Of a stretch of 12,278 bases of DNA, positions 12,088 to 12,278 are shown piece after piece; the first letter of the stretch is position 1, and each line of letters begins with the position of its first letter. The position numbers and the translations under genes were made by a program. The notes beneath the pieces are model-generated. The model had not been told where the DNA came from. It saw nothing but the letters and a program-made list of their open reading frames with translations, and searched no databases. This DNA comes from 2-02-FULL-45-10 sp964478235 (GTDB lineage: Bacteria > Patescibacteriota > Patescibacteriia > Magasanikbacterales > GWA2-37-8): contig CAYZGX010000017.1 in assembly GCA_964478235.1 (NCBI GenBank), positions 1-12,278 on the forward strand, written 5' to 3'.

Positions 12088-12278
12088 ACTTTGAGTCCGG
12101 CATGCTCGCCAGCTAGTCGCCCAGTGGCCCAAGAAGCCTGCAAATTGAACCCGCCAGTGAAGCCGTCAACATTCAAAATCTCACCAGCAAAGAAGAGGCC
12201 GGGGCAGAGAGTGGATTCCATTGTTTGCGGATCAACCTCAGACGTCTCCACGCCCCCAGCGGTGACAAATTCGTCACC
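12084..12278 (-). CDS. C-terminal end of YhiN/HI0933-like flavoprotein (partial)
   Basis: The last 64 residues and TGA stop (12084-12086) of a gene that continues beyond the right edge; no start is visible. Seen: FVTAGGVETSEVDPQTMES then PGLFFAGEILNVDGFTGG, FNLQASWATGRLAGEHAG. These blocks are the signature C-terminus of the HI0933/YhiN (BaiN-like) NAD(P)/FAD-dependent oxidoreductases, in which the AGE...D..GGxN segment closes the FAD site. The family's physiological role is largely uncertain. It is tandem with the cold-shock gene, whose promoter begins inside its stop codon, so the two are closely packed but separately promoted. Confidence 0.85.
   Translation of the reverse strand, partial: GDEFVTAGGVETSEVDPQTMESTLCPGLFFAGEILNVDGFTGGFNLQASWATGRLAGEHAGLKV

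Noticed and set aside
1..12278. Mobile element, CRISPR array, toxin-antitoxin or defence cassette
   Set aside because: No transposase, integrase, direct-repeat array, terminal inverted repeats or recognisable defence domains were found on either strand; tRNA genes are intact without attachment-site duplications.

Overview
The window looks like chromosome from a streamlined bacterium, most likely a member of the Candidate Phyla Radiation (Patescibacteria, Parcubacteria-like). This is an inference. It rests on the compact layout, single tRNA genes scattered between protein genes, a translin-family protein next to a murein-ligase-like enzyme, several small membrane proteins of unknown role, and protein starts that consistently lack a Shine-Dalgarno motif. 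The standard code fits: stops are mostly TAA, with a few TAG and one TGA, and no reading frame needs TGA read as an amino acid. I see no mobile element, CRISPR array or classical defence island.

Layout. At the left edge a partial tRNA-Lys (minus) faces away from a plus-strand block at 230-4216. That block holds a translin-family protein, a MurE-like ligase without the usual N-terminal domain, a two-helix PH-domain membrane protein, an FtsB/DivIC-like division protein and a membrane-anchored parvulin-type foldase. It ends at a hairpin terminator at 4231-4263. A tRNA-Gly(CCC) follows and converges on a minus-strand membrane-anchored hypothetical protein (4414-5034) through a shared terminator. 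A DAO-family flavoprotein (5145-6542) diverges from that gene and converges on a tRNA-Thr(CGT). Next come ftsE-ftsX (6772-8364) and, 23 bases downstream, a tRNA-Gln(TTG). An AT-rich secreted protein of unknown function (8561-9661) follows, then an overlapping pair of an FkbM-type methyltransferase and an MGDG-synthase/MurG-type glycosyltransferase. A cold-shock protein converges on that pair. The C-terminal end of a YhiN/HI0933-like flavoprotein runs off the right edge.

How the genes fit together. Much of the window concerns the envelope and division. The MurE-like enzyme, FtsB-like protein and FtsEX point to cell-wall synthesis and septation. The foldase would act on exported proteins, and the methyltransferase/glycosyltransferase pair probably modifies a glycan or glycolipid. 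Translin and the cold-shock protein act on RNA.

The most striking sequence-level signals are in gene expression. Twelve well-spaced or extended -10 promoter candidates can be read. Several lie only 7-15 bases before an ATG, which predicts leaderless or nearly leaderless mRNAs. All 13 visible protein starts lack a Shine-Dalgarno motif and carry T at -1, and 12 of 13 read (C/G)T-ATG. The other notable signal is that the foldase appears to carry a parvulin domain whose first strand, with its active-site histidine, lies after the rest of the domain, as in a circular permutation.
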